NCBI RefSeq assembly: GCF_002907375.1
Contig: NZ_MIYK01000010.1
Coordinates: forward strand, 186,001 to 250,000
Reading direction: 5' to 3'
Length of the DNA: 64,000 bases
Source of the DNA: Fructilactobacillus lindneri DSM 20690 = JCM 11027
Lineage (GTDB): Bacteria > Bacillota > Bacilli > Lactobacillales > Lactobacillaceae
Part shown: positions 7,998 through 15,933 of the stretch, in pieces
How positions within the stretch are numbered: the first letter of the stretch is position 1
Layout: each line of letters opens with the position of its first letter
Position numbers and translations under genes: made by a program
The notes under the pieces: generated by a model
The model's input: the letters and a program-made list of their open reading frames with translations, nothing else
Database searches by the model: none
What the model was told of the DNA's origin: nothing

Positions 7998-8909
7998 TTG
8001 AATAAAATATTTAACAAAAGAGATTTGTTTGTATTGATTGTTGAAGTAGCCACAATTATTTTTGGGTTCTTTTATATTCAATTTGGAGCTGGTGGAGATA
8101 AAGATAATGTGGCACCAACGCAACAACCAATTATTTTTGTTTCGGATCAAAATCGGGCATCAGCGGCTGCTAAACATTTGGTAACGACTACTAGTCGTTC
8201 TGGTGGAGATGTTGCCATGCATATTGATGTTTATGGTAATGGTAAGATTAAGTATCATGCTAATAAAAACGTAAGATCAAAGCAGCCGATTATCGAAGTT
8301 AATTTTGGTGATCGGGCTAAAACTACCAAAGCTCAATCAGAAAAATTAAACGAAATTTTTAAGTACCTTAATCAAAAGTATAATTATAAACAATATGATG
8401 CAATTGGTTATGGAGCAGGATGTTTAGCGGTTTATGATAATGCGGTTACCTATGGGACCAAACAAAATAAGATGGGATTGAGTCATTTTATTTCAATTGC
8501 TGGTCCATATCAAGGAGTGATGCCGATTCGAGTTCCAGCTGATAATCAAAGAAATATTCCACGTTCGGGGCCACATCATAATCTGGCACATCATCAGGAT
8601 ATAATTCGCCAACAATCAATCGCTCAACAGCAGAATATTAACCAACGTTTCCCTAGTTATAAAGAATTAAAAGCAAAATCTAAAAACTTGGATAGTAATA
8701 CTAGGGTTCTTAATATTTATGGAGTATTAGGAGAACATGATCTTTCTGACGGTAGAGTTTCGGAAGCATCAGCAAGTTCATTGAAGGGATTAGTAAAATC
8801 TGATAATTATCAGGCTCTTCGTTTGACTGGTCCGGATGCTGAACATGCTCGAATTTTAGATAATCAGATTGCCGAAAGATTGGTAAATCGCTTCTTATTT
8901 AGTGAATAA
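7998..8909 (+). CDS. DUF915-like membrane-anchored alpha/beta hydrolase lacking the nucleophile Ser
   Basis: 303 residues with one N-terminal membrane anchor (about residues 9-29, VLIVEVATIIFGFFYIQF), then an extracytoplasmic alpha/beta-hydrolase domain. The elbow that should read G-H-S-M-G is GYGAGCLAVYDN, so Ala replaces the nucleophilic Ser. The later acid (LSDGRVSEASASSLK) and histidine (EHARILDN) positions look retained. A Gln/His-rich insert (about residues 200-220) follows AGPYQGV. It may therefore be a binding or scaffold protein rather than an enzyme. Start is TTG at 7998 with AAAAAGGTGA seven bases upstream. It is monocistronic, ending at the terminator 8915-8948. Confidence 0.75.
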   Translation: MNKIFNKRDLFVLIVEVATIIFGFFYIQFGAGGDKDNVAPTQQPIIFVSDQNRASAAAKHLVTTTSRSGGDVAMHIDVYGNGKIKYHANKNVRSKQPIIEVNFGDRAKTTKAQSEKLNEIFKYLNQKYNYKQYDAIGYGAGCLAVYDNAVTYGTKQNKMGLSHFISIAGPYQGVMPIRVPADNQRNIPRSGPHHNLAHHQDIIRQQSIAQQQNINQRFPSYKELKAKSKNLDSNTRVLNIYGVLGEHDLSDGRVSEASASSLKGLVKSDNYQALRLTGPDAEHARILDNQIAERLVNRFLFSE

Positions 8910-8914
8910 CATAA

Positions 8915-8948
8915 AAAGCAGCTAACTTTTAAAGTTAACTGCTTTTTT
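8915..8948 (+). terminator. Intrinsic terminator after the hydrolase
   Basis: About 13-bp stem with one C-A mismatch, AAGCAGCTAACTT with AAGTTAACTGCTT, ending in a T-run. Confidence 0.8.
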
Positions 8949-8959
8949 GCTTAGCTTTT

Positions 8960-9130
8960 TTAGAGATTTGAAATGAGACCACTTTCGACAGCTTTATTAA
9001 TGCGATGTAATTCGTCGATTTTAGCATCAAATAAAAACTTTGTCTTTTCATCCGAATTTTCGGTTGCTTGATTAGCTTCTGATTCTAAAAATTTAATTTG
9101 TTTTTCTAAATATTCTTTTAAATTCATCAT
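8960..9130 (-). CDS. Small acidic helical protein, 56 residues
   Basis: Starts ATGATG at 9130 with AAGGAG five to eight bases upstream and reads MMNLKEYLEKQIKFLESEAN, ending in GLISNL. The composition (Leu, Glu, Lys, heptad-like spacing) suggests a helical or coiled-coil peptide. It lies 12 bases downstream of the pepO stop on the same strand, so it is probably the last gene of the pepO transcript. No family is recognised. Confidence comes from the RBS, packing and coding-like composition. Confidence 0.6.
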   Translation of the reverse strand: MMNLKEYLEKQIKFLESEANQATENSDEKTKFLFDAKIDELHRINKAVESGLISNL

Positions 9131-9142
9131 TGTTCTCCTTTT

Positions 9143-11062
9143 TTACCAAATTTGTACTCGGTCAGCAGGGTCTAAGTACATCTTGTCTGTGTCAGTCACA
9201 TCGAATGTCGAATAAAAATCATCCAAATTTTTAACTTGTACGGATGCTCTAAGTGCAGCAGGGGCATGTACATCAATTGACAATAATAATTGTTGATATT
9301 CCATACGTGCTTTCATACGCCAAATGCGAGTCCAATTAATGAAAAATTCATTTAAATCAGCGTCGGGTTCTTGTTTGGCAGCTGCTTCAGCACAACTAAG
9401 ACCACCTGCATCAGCGATATTTTCTGACACCGTTAGTTTACCATTAACTTTTCCGCCAGCAAAAGGAATTCCATCGAATTCTTTAATCATTTTTTGGGCT
9501 AATTCAGTAAAATGCTGATGATCTTCTTTACTCCACCAGTTATTTAAGTTACCAAATTCATCAAATAAGGATCCATTATTATCGAAAGCATGTGAAATTT
9601 CATGAGCGATTACTGCACCAATCCCGCCATAGTTAGCACTTGATGATTGGTTAAGACTGTAAAATGGTGCTTGTAAGATGGCTGCTGGGAAAACAATAAT
9701 ATTTTTAAATGGATGATAGTAAGCGTTGACTGTATTTGCACTCATTTCCCAACGTTCACGTTCCACAGGTTTATTCCACTTAGAAAACATGTCTTGGTTA
9801 GCAATCTTACTAAAGTTGAGCAGGTTTGCTAAAATCGATTCATTTTCATTGGTTTTAAATTTACTGTAAATTGGAGTAATCTTTTCTGGATATCCGACTT
9901 GAATTCCAAGGGTGCTTAATTTTTTGATTGCCATTTTTTTAGTATCAGGACTTAGCCATTCGTTTTGAGAAAGTCGATCTTTATAAACGCCAATCATTTT
10001 TTCAACCATGTGATGGACATCAGCTTTAGCTTTTTCTCCAAAGTATTTTTTACCATAGTAATCGCCTACAACTTGGTCAAAAGTTCCAGAAGCTAGATAA
10101 AATGCTGCTTTTTCAGGTTTCATAGCCTCTTCTTTACCTGACAAGGCGCGACTATAAGTGTCCCCAACTTGTCTAAAATCTTCTGATAAGGTTCCGCTGA
10201 AGCGATTAACAACCTTAACTAACATCCAATCTTTCATTAATTGAAAATTATTAGCTGATAATAATTCAGCTAAATGTTGGAAATATTGTGGTTCGGTTAC
10301 AATTATTTTATCAGGTACCGCACCAACTAACTGATTAATAGCAGCCTTTAAATTAAGAACGGACGTTGAACTAGCGAGTTCATCGGTTGTTTCTGGATTA
10401 TACATTTTACTGTAATCAGCAGCTTCTTCAGCAGATTTAACGTTTGGAGCAATTAATTGATCAAATTTTTTAGCATTTACAACAATTTTGTTGGCATCAT
10501 TCTCATTATAACCGACCATTTGTAGTAATTTACTACTCATCTCAGTAAAAATTGGCATCAACTGCTGAAAAGCTTGATTTCCTTTTTCATAATAGGTTTT
10601 ATCTGGCATGAAAAGGGAAGGTCCGCTAGCAAAAAGTGCATTTACTTTAGCGTTCTTCATATCTGGATCAAGATCTAATGAAAATGGAGTTGGTAGCCCA
10701 GAAAGAATCCAATCTGGCAACTGATCATTAAGATCATTAAAGTCTTTTAAGTTGATAATCCGTTCAATGATTGGCTTTACAGAAGCAGCACCTTCTGAGT
10801 CACGTTTTTTGAAGTTATTAGCCATTTTATAAAATTTGACGTATTCCTTTAACTCTGGAGTATTTGCTTCTAACGTTCCGTTTTTAAGCTCTTCAGAGTC
10901 TTTCATTAGAGTTTTTTCAATGTCGTCAACTAAATCCATAAACCCACCAACTGAAGAATGATCAGCAGGAATAGTAGCTTGTTTAGTCCAAGCACCATTG
11001 ACAGCATCGTAGATATTATCTTTAATTTCATCTGTATTAATTGGAAATTGTTTATTTGTCAT
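9143..11062 (-). CDS. pepO: Endopeptidase PepO (M13 family zinc metallopeptidase)
   Basis: Cytoplasmic oligopeptidase that cuts casein-type peptides of up to about 35 residues. The 639-residue protein has the M13 N-terminal lobe and the zinc site HEISH at 487-491 with third ligand E547 in ENIADAGG. Before it lies NAYYHPFKNIIVFPAAIL, where N-A-Y-Y binds the peptide backbone, and the C-terminus ends in the conserved DRVQIW with a terminal Trp. There is no signal peptide. The length and motifs match lactic-acid-bacterial PepO. ATG at 11062 is preceded by a purine-rich GAAAGGAAA. The 56-residue ORF downstream may be co-transcribed. Confidence 0.95.
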   Translation of the reverse strand: MTNKQFPINTDEIKDNIYDAVNGAWTKQATIPADHSSVGGFMDLVDDIEKTLMKDSEELKNGTLEANTPELKEYVKFYKMANNFKKRDSEGAASVKPIIERIINLKDFNDLNDQLPDWILSGLPTPFSLDLDPDMKNAKVNALFASGPSLFMPDKTYYEKGNQAFQQLMPIFTEMSSKLLQMVGYNENDANKIVVNAKKFDQLIAPNVKSAEEAADYSKMYNPETTDELASSTSVLNLKAAINQLVGAVPDKIIVTEPQYFQHLAELLSANNFQLMKDWMLVKVVNRFSGTLSEDFRQVGDTYSRALSGKEEAMKPEKAAFYLASGTFDQVVGDYYGKKYFGEKAKADVHHMVEKMIGVYKDRLSQNEWLSPDTKKMAIKKLSTLGIQVGYPEKITPIYSKFKTNENESILANLLNFSKIANQDMFSKWNKPVERERWEMSANTVNAYYHPFKNIIVFPAAILQAPFYSLNQSSSANYGGIGAVIAHEISHAFDNNGSLFDEFGNLNNWWSKEDHQHFTELAQKMIKEFDGIPFAGGKVNGKLTVSENIADAGGLSCAEAAAKQEPDADLNEFFINWTRIWRMKARMEYQQLLLSIDVHAPAALRASVQVKNLDDFYSTFDVTDTDKMYLDPADRVQIW

Positions 11063-11103
11063 ATGATTTTCCTTTCTAAATTAAGTTCATAGTTAAATGG
11101 TAT

Positions 11104-11142
11104 CAAAAAAGCCTCGTAAAAGTAACTTTTACGAAGCTTAAT
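11104..11142 (-). terminator. Terminator of the opuA operon
   Basis: On the minus strand, AAGCTTCGTAAAAGT pairs with ACTTTTACGAGGCTT and is followed by a U-run. It lies directly after the opuAC-like stop codon and before pepO. Confidence 0.85.
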
Positions 11143-11144
11143 TG

Positions 11145-12056
11145 TTATTTATTTCTGAGATCTTCAATTGAGTTAACATTCTTCATGTATTTTGGAACTG
11201 CTAATCCAACTTTGGCACCAGGACAGTTTGTGGTCACAATCTCAACTTTATTTTTAAATTTCTTGTAAAGTGGACCAGAGGTAACTGGTAACCATGCAGA
11301 GGTGGTTACATCTGCTGATCCTCTAGCAATGGAAGACCAAGCTGGTTGTGCTTCCATTGCACTAGTAGTGACGTTATAGCCTTTATCTTTTAAAATTTGG
11401 GAAGTTACATTAGTTGAGGCAATTGCATCATCCCAAGTTACATAAGTCATTCGAACTTGTTTACCATGACCGTCGGGAACCCCTTTAGTCCATTCTTTAA
11501 CTTGTTTAGGATGGTCTTTGATAAATTCTCTAGCGGTCTTTTGTGGATTTTCACCTTTAAAGTTCTTATACATAATGTCGCTCATCATGTCGGAATTCCA
11601 GTGGAATTGCTTAAAGAATTTGTAAGCTCCTGGATTTTCTTTGGCAAAACCTTTGCGAGCAACAGTATCAATCTTTTCTGATTTACCATAAACATTTTTA
11701 GGATCTTTTAAAAATTTAATTGGATATTTTTTAAACATCCAATGTGGCTGCCAAGCAGTTATCACAATCGGCTGTTTATATTTGATTGATTTCTGCAATT
11801 GACTACACATTGCAGCTGTAGAACTAGCTTGGAGTTGCCAATTTTCCTGTTTTAATCCATAAGCAGGGAGTACTTTTTGCGTTGAAGCCATAATACCAGC
11901 TCCGGCATCAATTCCTGTAATCGTGTAATGAACCTGGGGTCCAACACTTTTGTTAGGACTGTACTTTTGGGGAGTTACGCTACAAGCTGACAAGGTAATT
12001 GCCAAGACGCCTAAAGTTAAGATTCCTACAATATATTTAGTAAATTTATTTTTCAT
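11145..12056 (-). CDS. opuAC: Glycine betaine ABC transporter substrate-binding lipoprotein
   Basis: Captures betaine-type osmoprotectants outside the membrane and delivers them to the OpuA core. Residues 1-24 are a lipoprotein signal with lipobox LSAC and lipidated C25. The two lobes look swapped relative to the classical order: YTITGIDAGAGIM comes first with the segment WQPHWMFKKY, and VTWDDAIASTNVTSQILKD, AWLPVTSGPLYKKF and GAKVGLAVPKYM come second. The lactococcal OpuA binding domain is described as domain-dislocated in this way. The aromatic residues that cage the trimethylammonium group are consistent with W102/W106. It is the third gene of the operon, 15 bases after the permease gene. 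Confidence 0.88.
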   Translation of the reverse strand: MKNKFTKYIVGILTLGVLAITLSACSVTPQKYSPNKSVGPQVHYTITGIDAGAGIMASTQKVLPAYGLKQENWQLQASSTAAMCSQLQKSIKYKQPIVITAWQPHWMFKKYPIKFLKDPKNVYGKSEKIDTVARKGFAKENPGAYKFFKQFHWNSDMMSDIMYKNFKGENPQKTAREFIKDHPKQVKEWTKGVPDGHGKQVRMTYVTWDDAIASTNVTSQILKDKGYNVTTSAMEAQPAWSSIARGSADVTTSAWLPVTSGPLYKKFKNKVEIVTTNCPGAKVGLAVPKYMKNVNSIEDLRNK

Positions 12057-12071
12057 AAATGTAGAACCCCC

Positions 12072-12950
12072 TTAGTTGTCTTTTTTGTTTTGATTACTGC
12101 CGCTTAGTCCTTCAGAGAGACGATCAAGAATGATTGCTAAGATAACGATGGCAATTCCGGCTGCAAAACCAGCTCCGGCATCATTTCTACCTACGGCAAA
12201 GTAAACTAATGAACCAAGTCCCATTGTACCAATCATAGAAGCAATAACTACCATTGAAAGCGCAAGCATCATTCCTTGGTTAATTCCAGAAATGATAGTT
12301 GCTTTAGCAAGTGGCAACTCAACCTTGAATAATTTTTGCCAAGTAGTACAACCAAATGAAACTGCGGCTTCATTTAAGTCAGCAGGGACTTGTTGAATCC
12401 CTAAACAGGTCATACTTACAATTGGGGGAAGGGAAAAGATTACAGAAGCAACTACTCCTGGTACCATTCCAATTCCAAATAAAGCAACTGCAGGAATTAA
12501 ATAGACGAAGGCTGGCATCGTCTGCATGAAGGAAAGAATTGGTCTAATAATCACGTTAACAGTGTGGCTTTTAGCCATCCAAATTCCAAGGGGAACACCG
12601 ATTACAATAATAATTAAACTAGTTGCTAATACTAAAGTAAGCGTTTGAGTCATATCGTGCCAGTAGCCTTGATTCCAAATTAAAGCTAAACCAAGAAGTT
12701 CAAATAACATGGAGCCCCAGTGTTTAGTTTTACGTAGAATAAACCAAGTTAAAATTAAAATCAGAATGATAAATAACCAAGCAGGGAATAAGTCTAATAC
12801 CCATTGAATGGCATCTAAAATGGCACCAATTCCGGCAGTTAAAGCATTGAAAAAGCCAGCAAAACCAGTTAACCATGCTACAAATGAATTAATCCACTTA
12901 GCAAGCGGAATAGCGGGAATCCCGCTTAAGATTGCAAATAAGTTATTCAT
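12072..12950 (-). CDS. opuAB: Glycine betaine ABC transporter permease
   Basis: Inner-membrane permease of the ProW/OpuAB type, 292 residues from the ATG at 12950. That start is preferred because GGAGG lies eight bases before it, whereas the ATG two codons upstream sits too close. Membrane segments follow a long amphipathic N-terminal stretch (PLAKWINSFVAWLTGF). The permease EAA-like loop is LNEAAVSFGCTTWQKLFKVELPLA at the cytoplasmic face, where it contacts the ATPase. The gene overlaps the end of opuAA by 8 bases, implying translational coupling. Unlike the lactococcal protein, the binding domain is not fused here but encoded separately downstream. Confidence 0.9.
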   Translation of the reverse strand: MNNLFAILSGIPAIPLAKWINSFVAWLTGFAGFFNALTAGIGAILDAIQWVLDLFPAWLFIILILILTWFILRKTKHWGSMLFELLGLALIWNQGYWHDMTQTLTLVLATSLIIIVIGVPLGIWMAKSHTVNVIIRPILSFMQTMPAFVYLIPAVALFGIGMVPGVVASVIFSLPPIVSMTCLGIQQVPADLNEAAVSFGCTTWQKLFKVELPLAKATIISGINQGMMLALSMVVIASMIGTMGLGSLVYFAVGRNDAGAGFAAGIAIVILAIILDRLSEGLSGSNQNKKDN

Positions 12951-14160
12951 TATCATTGCCTCCTTCACTAGTATTAGAAGAAATTGCTTCTAATAAAGTA
13001 CTTCTCAGGATAATTCCTTCTAAGTGTTTTTCATCATCGATTACTGCAAATGGAACTGGAGATTTTGAAATTTGAGCGAATAATTCAGCGATGGCAGTAT
13101 CGGAGCTAGTGGTAGGAACATTAGTATTAAGGATTTTGTGCAAATCTCTTTCATTGTTTTTAATCAAATCGCTAACATCATCGGCATCAATTAAGCCCAA
13201 GAAATGTTTATCATTATCAACGACGAAAATACTTGATATTTGATCTTGATTCATGCGACGTAATGCTAATTTAGGTCCATCCTTTTCAATGTTAATTGTG
13301 TTAGGTTTGACCATTATATTACCAGCGGTAAGAATCTTAGAACGATCAACATTTTCAATAAATTTCTTAACATAATCATTTTTAGGATGTGTTAGTAAAT
13401 CTTCTGGAGTAGCAATTTGAACTACATCTCCATCATGCATCATTAGAATTCGATCACCAATTCTCAATGCTTCGTTTAAATCATGACTAATAAAAATGAT
13501 GGTTTTATGTAATTTATGTTGTAATTCAAGAAGTTCATTTTGCATTTCACGTCGATTAAGTGGATCAAGGGCTGAGAAAGCTTCATCCATTAACAAAATA
13601 TCTGGATCATTGGTAATGGCACGAGCTAATCCAACTCGTTGTTGCATTCCTCCAGATAATTCATTTGGATAACTATTGTCATATCCCTTTAAACCAACCA
13701 TTTCGAGTGATTCATGTGCTTTTTTATCACGTTCTGTTTTGGCAACCCCTTGAACTTCAAGTCCAAAAGCTGCATTTTCAATAATTGTACGATTAGGTAA
13801 GAGGGCAAAGTCTTGAAAAACCATGCTCATCTTTTTTCTTCGTAACTCAAGCAACCCTTTTTTATCAAGTTGCATAATGTTTTCACCATCTACAAAAATC
13901 GTTCCTGAAGTTGGTTCGATTAAACGGTTAAACATTCTCAAAAGGGTTGACTTACCAGATCCCGAGAGACCCATGATAACGAAAATTTCATTATCATTAA
14001 TGGTAAAGTTGGCATCGTCAACTCCAACATTACTCCCTGTTTGAGCAAGAATTTCGGCTTTACTTTTTCCTTCAGATAAGAGCTCTTGTGCTTTGTTGAT
14101 TTGTGAGCCAAATATTTTAGTTAAATGGTCCACTTTAATCTTTTCATTCTTTTCAGTCAC
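12943..14160 (-). CDS. opuAA: Glycine betaine ABC transporter ATPase with tandem CBS domains
   Basis: ATPase of the OpuA importer, 405 residues. The ABC domain has GLSGSGKST (Walker A), LSGGMQQRVGLARA (signature), ILLMDEAFSALD (Walker B) and ISHDLNEA (H-loop). Residues from about 285 to the end form two CBS modules; in the lactococcal homologue these sense ionic strength and gate uptake. The start is taken as GTG at 14160 because AAAGGAGA lies eight bases upstream and the sequence TEKNEKIKVDHLTKIFG matches family N-termini; the longer open frame would run through the promoter. First gene of the opuAA-AB-AC operon. Confidence 0.92.
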   Translation of the reverse strand: MTEKNEKIKVDHLTKIFGSQINKAQELLSEGKSKAEILAQTGSNVGVDDANFTINDNEIFVIMGLSGSGKSTLLRMFNRLIEPTSGTIFVDGENIMQLDKKGLLELRRKKMSMVFQDFALLPNRTIIENAAFGLEVQGVAKTERDKKAHESLEMVGLKGYDNSYPNELSGGMQQRVGLARAITNDPDILLMDEAFSALDPLNRREMQNELLELQHKLHKTIIFISHDLNEALRIGDRILMMHDGDVVQIATPEDLLTHPKNDYVKKFIENVDRSKILTAGNIMVKPNTINIEKDGPKLALRRMNQDQISSIFVVDNDKHFLGLIDADDVSDLIKNNERDLHKILNTNVPTTSSDTAIAELFAQISKSPVPFAVIDDEKHLEGIILRSTLLEAISSNTSEGGNDNE

Positions 14161-14217
14161 AGAACTTCTCCTTTCATTTTCGGGTAAATTGTAAAAAAAT
14201 AAAAAACCCACTATAAC

Positions 14218-14247
14218 AACATAACAAGATATAGTCGCTTTTGTCAA
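14218..14247 (-). promoter_or_regulatory. opuA operon promoter
   Basis: On the minus strand, perfect TTGACA (14247-14242), an 18-base spacer and TATGTT (14223-14218). It lies 58 bases upstream of the opuAA GTG. Confidence 0.6.
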
Positions 14248-14260
14248 ACAACTTAAACCT

Positions 14261-14288
14261 TATAAAACACGTCATACGGGGTTTTATA
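14261..14288. promoter_or_regulatory. Inverted repeat upstream of the opuA -35 box, candidate operator
   Basis: TATAAAAC (14261-14268) and GTTTTATA (14281-14288) are a perfect 8-bp inverted repeat with a 12-base spacer, 14 bases upstream of the TTGACA. Spacing suits a dimeric regulator of osmoprotectant uptake. The binding protein is unknown. Confidence 0.4.
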
Positions 14289-14353
14289 GTTGTAAATGCC
14301 TATGGTATATAGGTTTTTCACAATTAATATTTATTAAATTTTAGTTAATTAAT

Positions 14354-15052
14354 TTAGAAATAATGACCGAAAATAATTCCGACGAAGTAGTGAATAAACA
14401 TCGTTAAAATTCCAACAATCACGTTTCTAATAATTGCAACTTTGACCATTCCGTTTCCAAGTTTGGCACTTAAAAATCCGGTTAATGCAACGGCAATGAT
14501 AACAGCTACAATTGTGCCACTCCATTTTAATTCAGCAGGCAACAATGTCATTGCCAGCAAGGGAAGGGTTCCACCAGCAGCGGCAGACACTAGTGAAGAA
14601 AAAGCTGCGCTCCAGGGACTCATGTATTTGCCTATCTCTAAATCATATTTAACTGATACCATGGTTTGTAATGGATTTTTTGTTAATAAGTCGTCCGCAA
14701 TTTCAGTTGAGGTTTCTTGAGAAATTCCTCGTTTCATATAATAATCAATGACATCTTGACGTTCACCGGAAAAGTCAGTTTTTAAAAGTTGCGCTTCTCT
14801 AGCCACTGCTGATTCTTCAGTATCGCGTTGGGAACTAACAGAAGCATATTTACCACCAGCCATTGAAAAAGCACAGGCTAGTAAGTCGGATAAACCGGCA
14901 ATGAAAATGGTGAAGGGGTTCGTAGTAGCAACTCCAACGGAAAATAATACTCCAACAACAGTTAAAATTCCGTCATTAGATCCAAGCACACCAGCTCGCA
15001 AATTATTTAATTTTTCATCTAAAGTCTGTTTTTTATGTTTTTTAAAAATCAT
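14354..15052 (-). CDS. VIT/CCC1-family metal (Fe/Mn) transporter, second of a pair
   Basis: Membrane protein of 232 residues with about five helices. The family moves Fe2+ or Mn2+ out of the cytosol, and in lactic acid bacteria is often linked to manganese and oxidative stress. The core reads LGSNDGILTVVGVLFSVGVA and KYASVSSQRDTEESAVAREA, then the cytoplasmic metal-binding loop, then three C-terminal helices. Start ATG at 15052 is chosen for AGGAGAG five bases upstream; a longer frame would overlap the upstream gene. It follows its paralogue with only 10 bases between them, so both sit in one operon under a PerR-like box. Confidence 0.87.
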   Translation of the reverse strand: MIFKKHKKQTLDEKLNNLRAGVLGSNDGILTVVGVLFSVGVATTNPFTIFIAGLSDLLACAFSMAGGKYASVSSQRDTEESAVAREAQLLKTDFSGERQDVIDYYMKRGISQETSTEIADDLLTKNPLQTMVSVKYDLEIGKYMSPWSAAFSSLVSAAAGGTLPLLAMTLLPAELKWSGTIVAVIIAVALTGFLSAKLGNGMVKVAIIRNVIVGILTMFIHYFVGIIFGHYF

Positions 15053-15062
15053 TTTTTCTCTC

Positions 15063-15755
15063 CTAAGCAACCATTCCAATTAAAAATCCAATGAGGTAAG
15101 TTACTGACATAGTAACGATTCCAGAAATCACATTTCGTAATACTGCCCGAACTCGGTTAGCCTGACTAAGGATGGCAGCCAGATAACCAGTGATTGCTAA
15201 AGCAATAATCACAGCGATAAAAGTCGTAATAATATGTAGACTTTGTGGTCCGACAAAGATTGAAACGAGTGGTAATAATGATCCGAGTGGAAATGAGATC
15301 ATTGAGGCAATTGCTGCCGCATAAGGACTGGTAAATTTACTGGGATCAAATGAATAACGTTCTCGAACAGTAGTAGTTAAAGCATTTTCACCCATCATTT
15401 CAGTGGTAGCTTTATGAGCTAATTTAGGGTTCATTCCAGTTGCCACGTATTTATTTTGAACAAAATCAAATTCTTTTTGATAATTTGTTTTTAATTGTTC
15501 TTTAACAGTTTCGATGGCCTGATTTTCAGAGTCTTTTTGACTACTAACCGAAACGTATTCTCCCATTGCCATGGAAACCGTTCCGGCAAGCATTCCAGCT
15601 AATCCAGAAACCAAGATTGCCCAATGACTGGTCGAAGCTCCGGCAACCCCTAATACTATCCCTGCGATTGAGAGAATACCATCATTTGCGCCCATGACAC
15701 TTGCCCGCAGAACATTTATTTTTTGAGCTAACGAAAATTTATGTTTTTTTTGCAT
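15063..15755 (-). CDS. VIT/CCC1-family metal (Fe/Mn) transporter, first of a pair
   Basis: 230 residues, clearly paralogous to the downstream gene: VMGANDGILSIAGIVLGVAG matches LGSNDGILTVVGVLFSVGVA, and EYVSVSSQKDSENQAIETV matches the same segment. The paired arrangement suggests a heteromeric or division-of-labour transporter. Family role is Fe2+/Mn2+ movement across the membrane. ATG at 15755 follows AAGGAAGG. The promoter region just upstream carries a PerR-type box, and perR itself lies 1.8 kb away on the same strand, so expression may respond to peroxide and metal status. Substrate specificity is not readable. Confidence 0.87.
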   Translation of the reverse strand: MQKKHKFSLAQKINVLRASVMGANDGILSIAGIVLGVAGASTSHWAILVSGLAGMLAGTVSMAMGEYVSVSSQKDSENQAIETVKEQLKTNYQKEFDFVQNKYVATGMNPKLAHKATTEMMGENALTTTVRERYSFDPSKFTSPYAAAIASMISFPLGSLLPLVSIFVGPQSLHIITTFIAVIIALAITGYLAAILSQANRVRAVLRNVISGIVTMSVTYLIGFLIGMVA

Positions 15756-15775
15756 AATAATCGAGCCTTCCTTAT

Positions 15776-15790
15776 CTATAATTATTATAA
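15776..15790. promoter_or_regulatory. PerR-box-like operator at the VIT operon
   Basis: CTATAATTATTATAA matches the 7-1-7 PerR consensus TTATAATNATTATAA at 14 of 14 specified bases minus one (first base C). It lies about 20 bases before the ATG at 15755 and contains the probable -10 hexamer, so a bound regulator would block transcription. A Fur site is less likely because the flanking TGA/TCA bases are absent. Confidence 0.6.
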
Positions 15791-15864
15791 AATCGTAACA
15801 GTTATATTTTACCCAAAAATATAACGAAAGTAAATAGTTAATTAGATTAAATTTAATTTATAGT

Positions 15865-15912
15865 AAAAAAATACCCCATAAAAATTAGATTTTTGTCTAA
15901 TCTTTATGAGGC
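15865..15912 (-). terminator. Terminator of the DUF3290-DUF421 gene
   Basis: On the minus strand a 12-bp stem with one mismatch (15878-15889 with 15896-15907) is followed by a U-run. Confidence 0.8.
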
Positions 15913-15933
15913 AGTATAGAATATGAACAGTTC

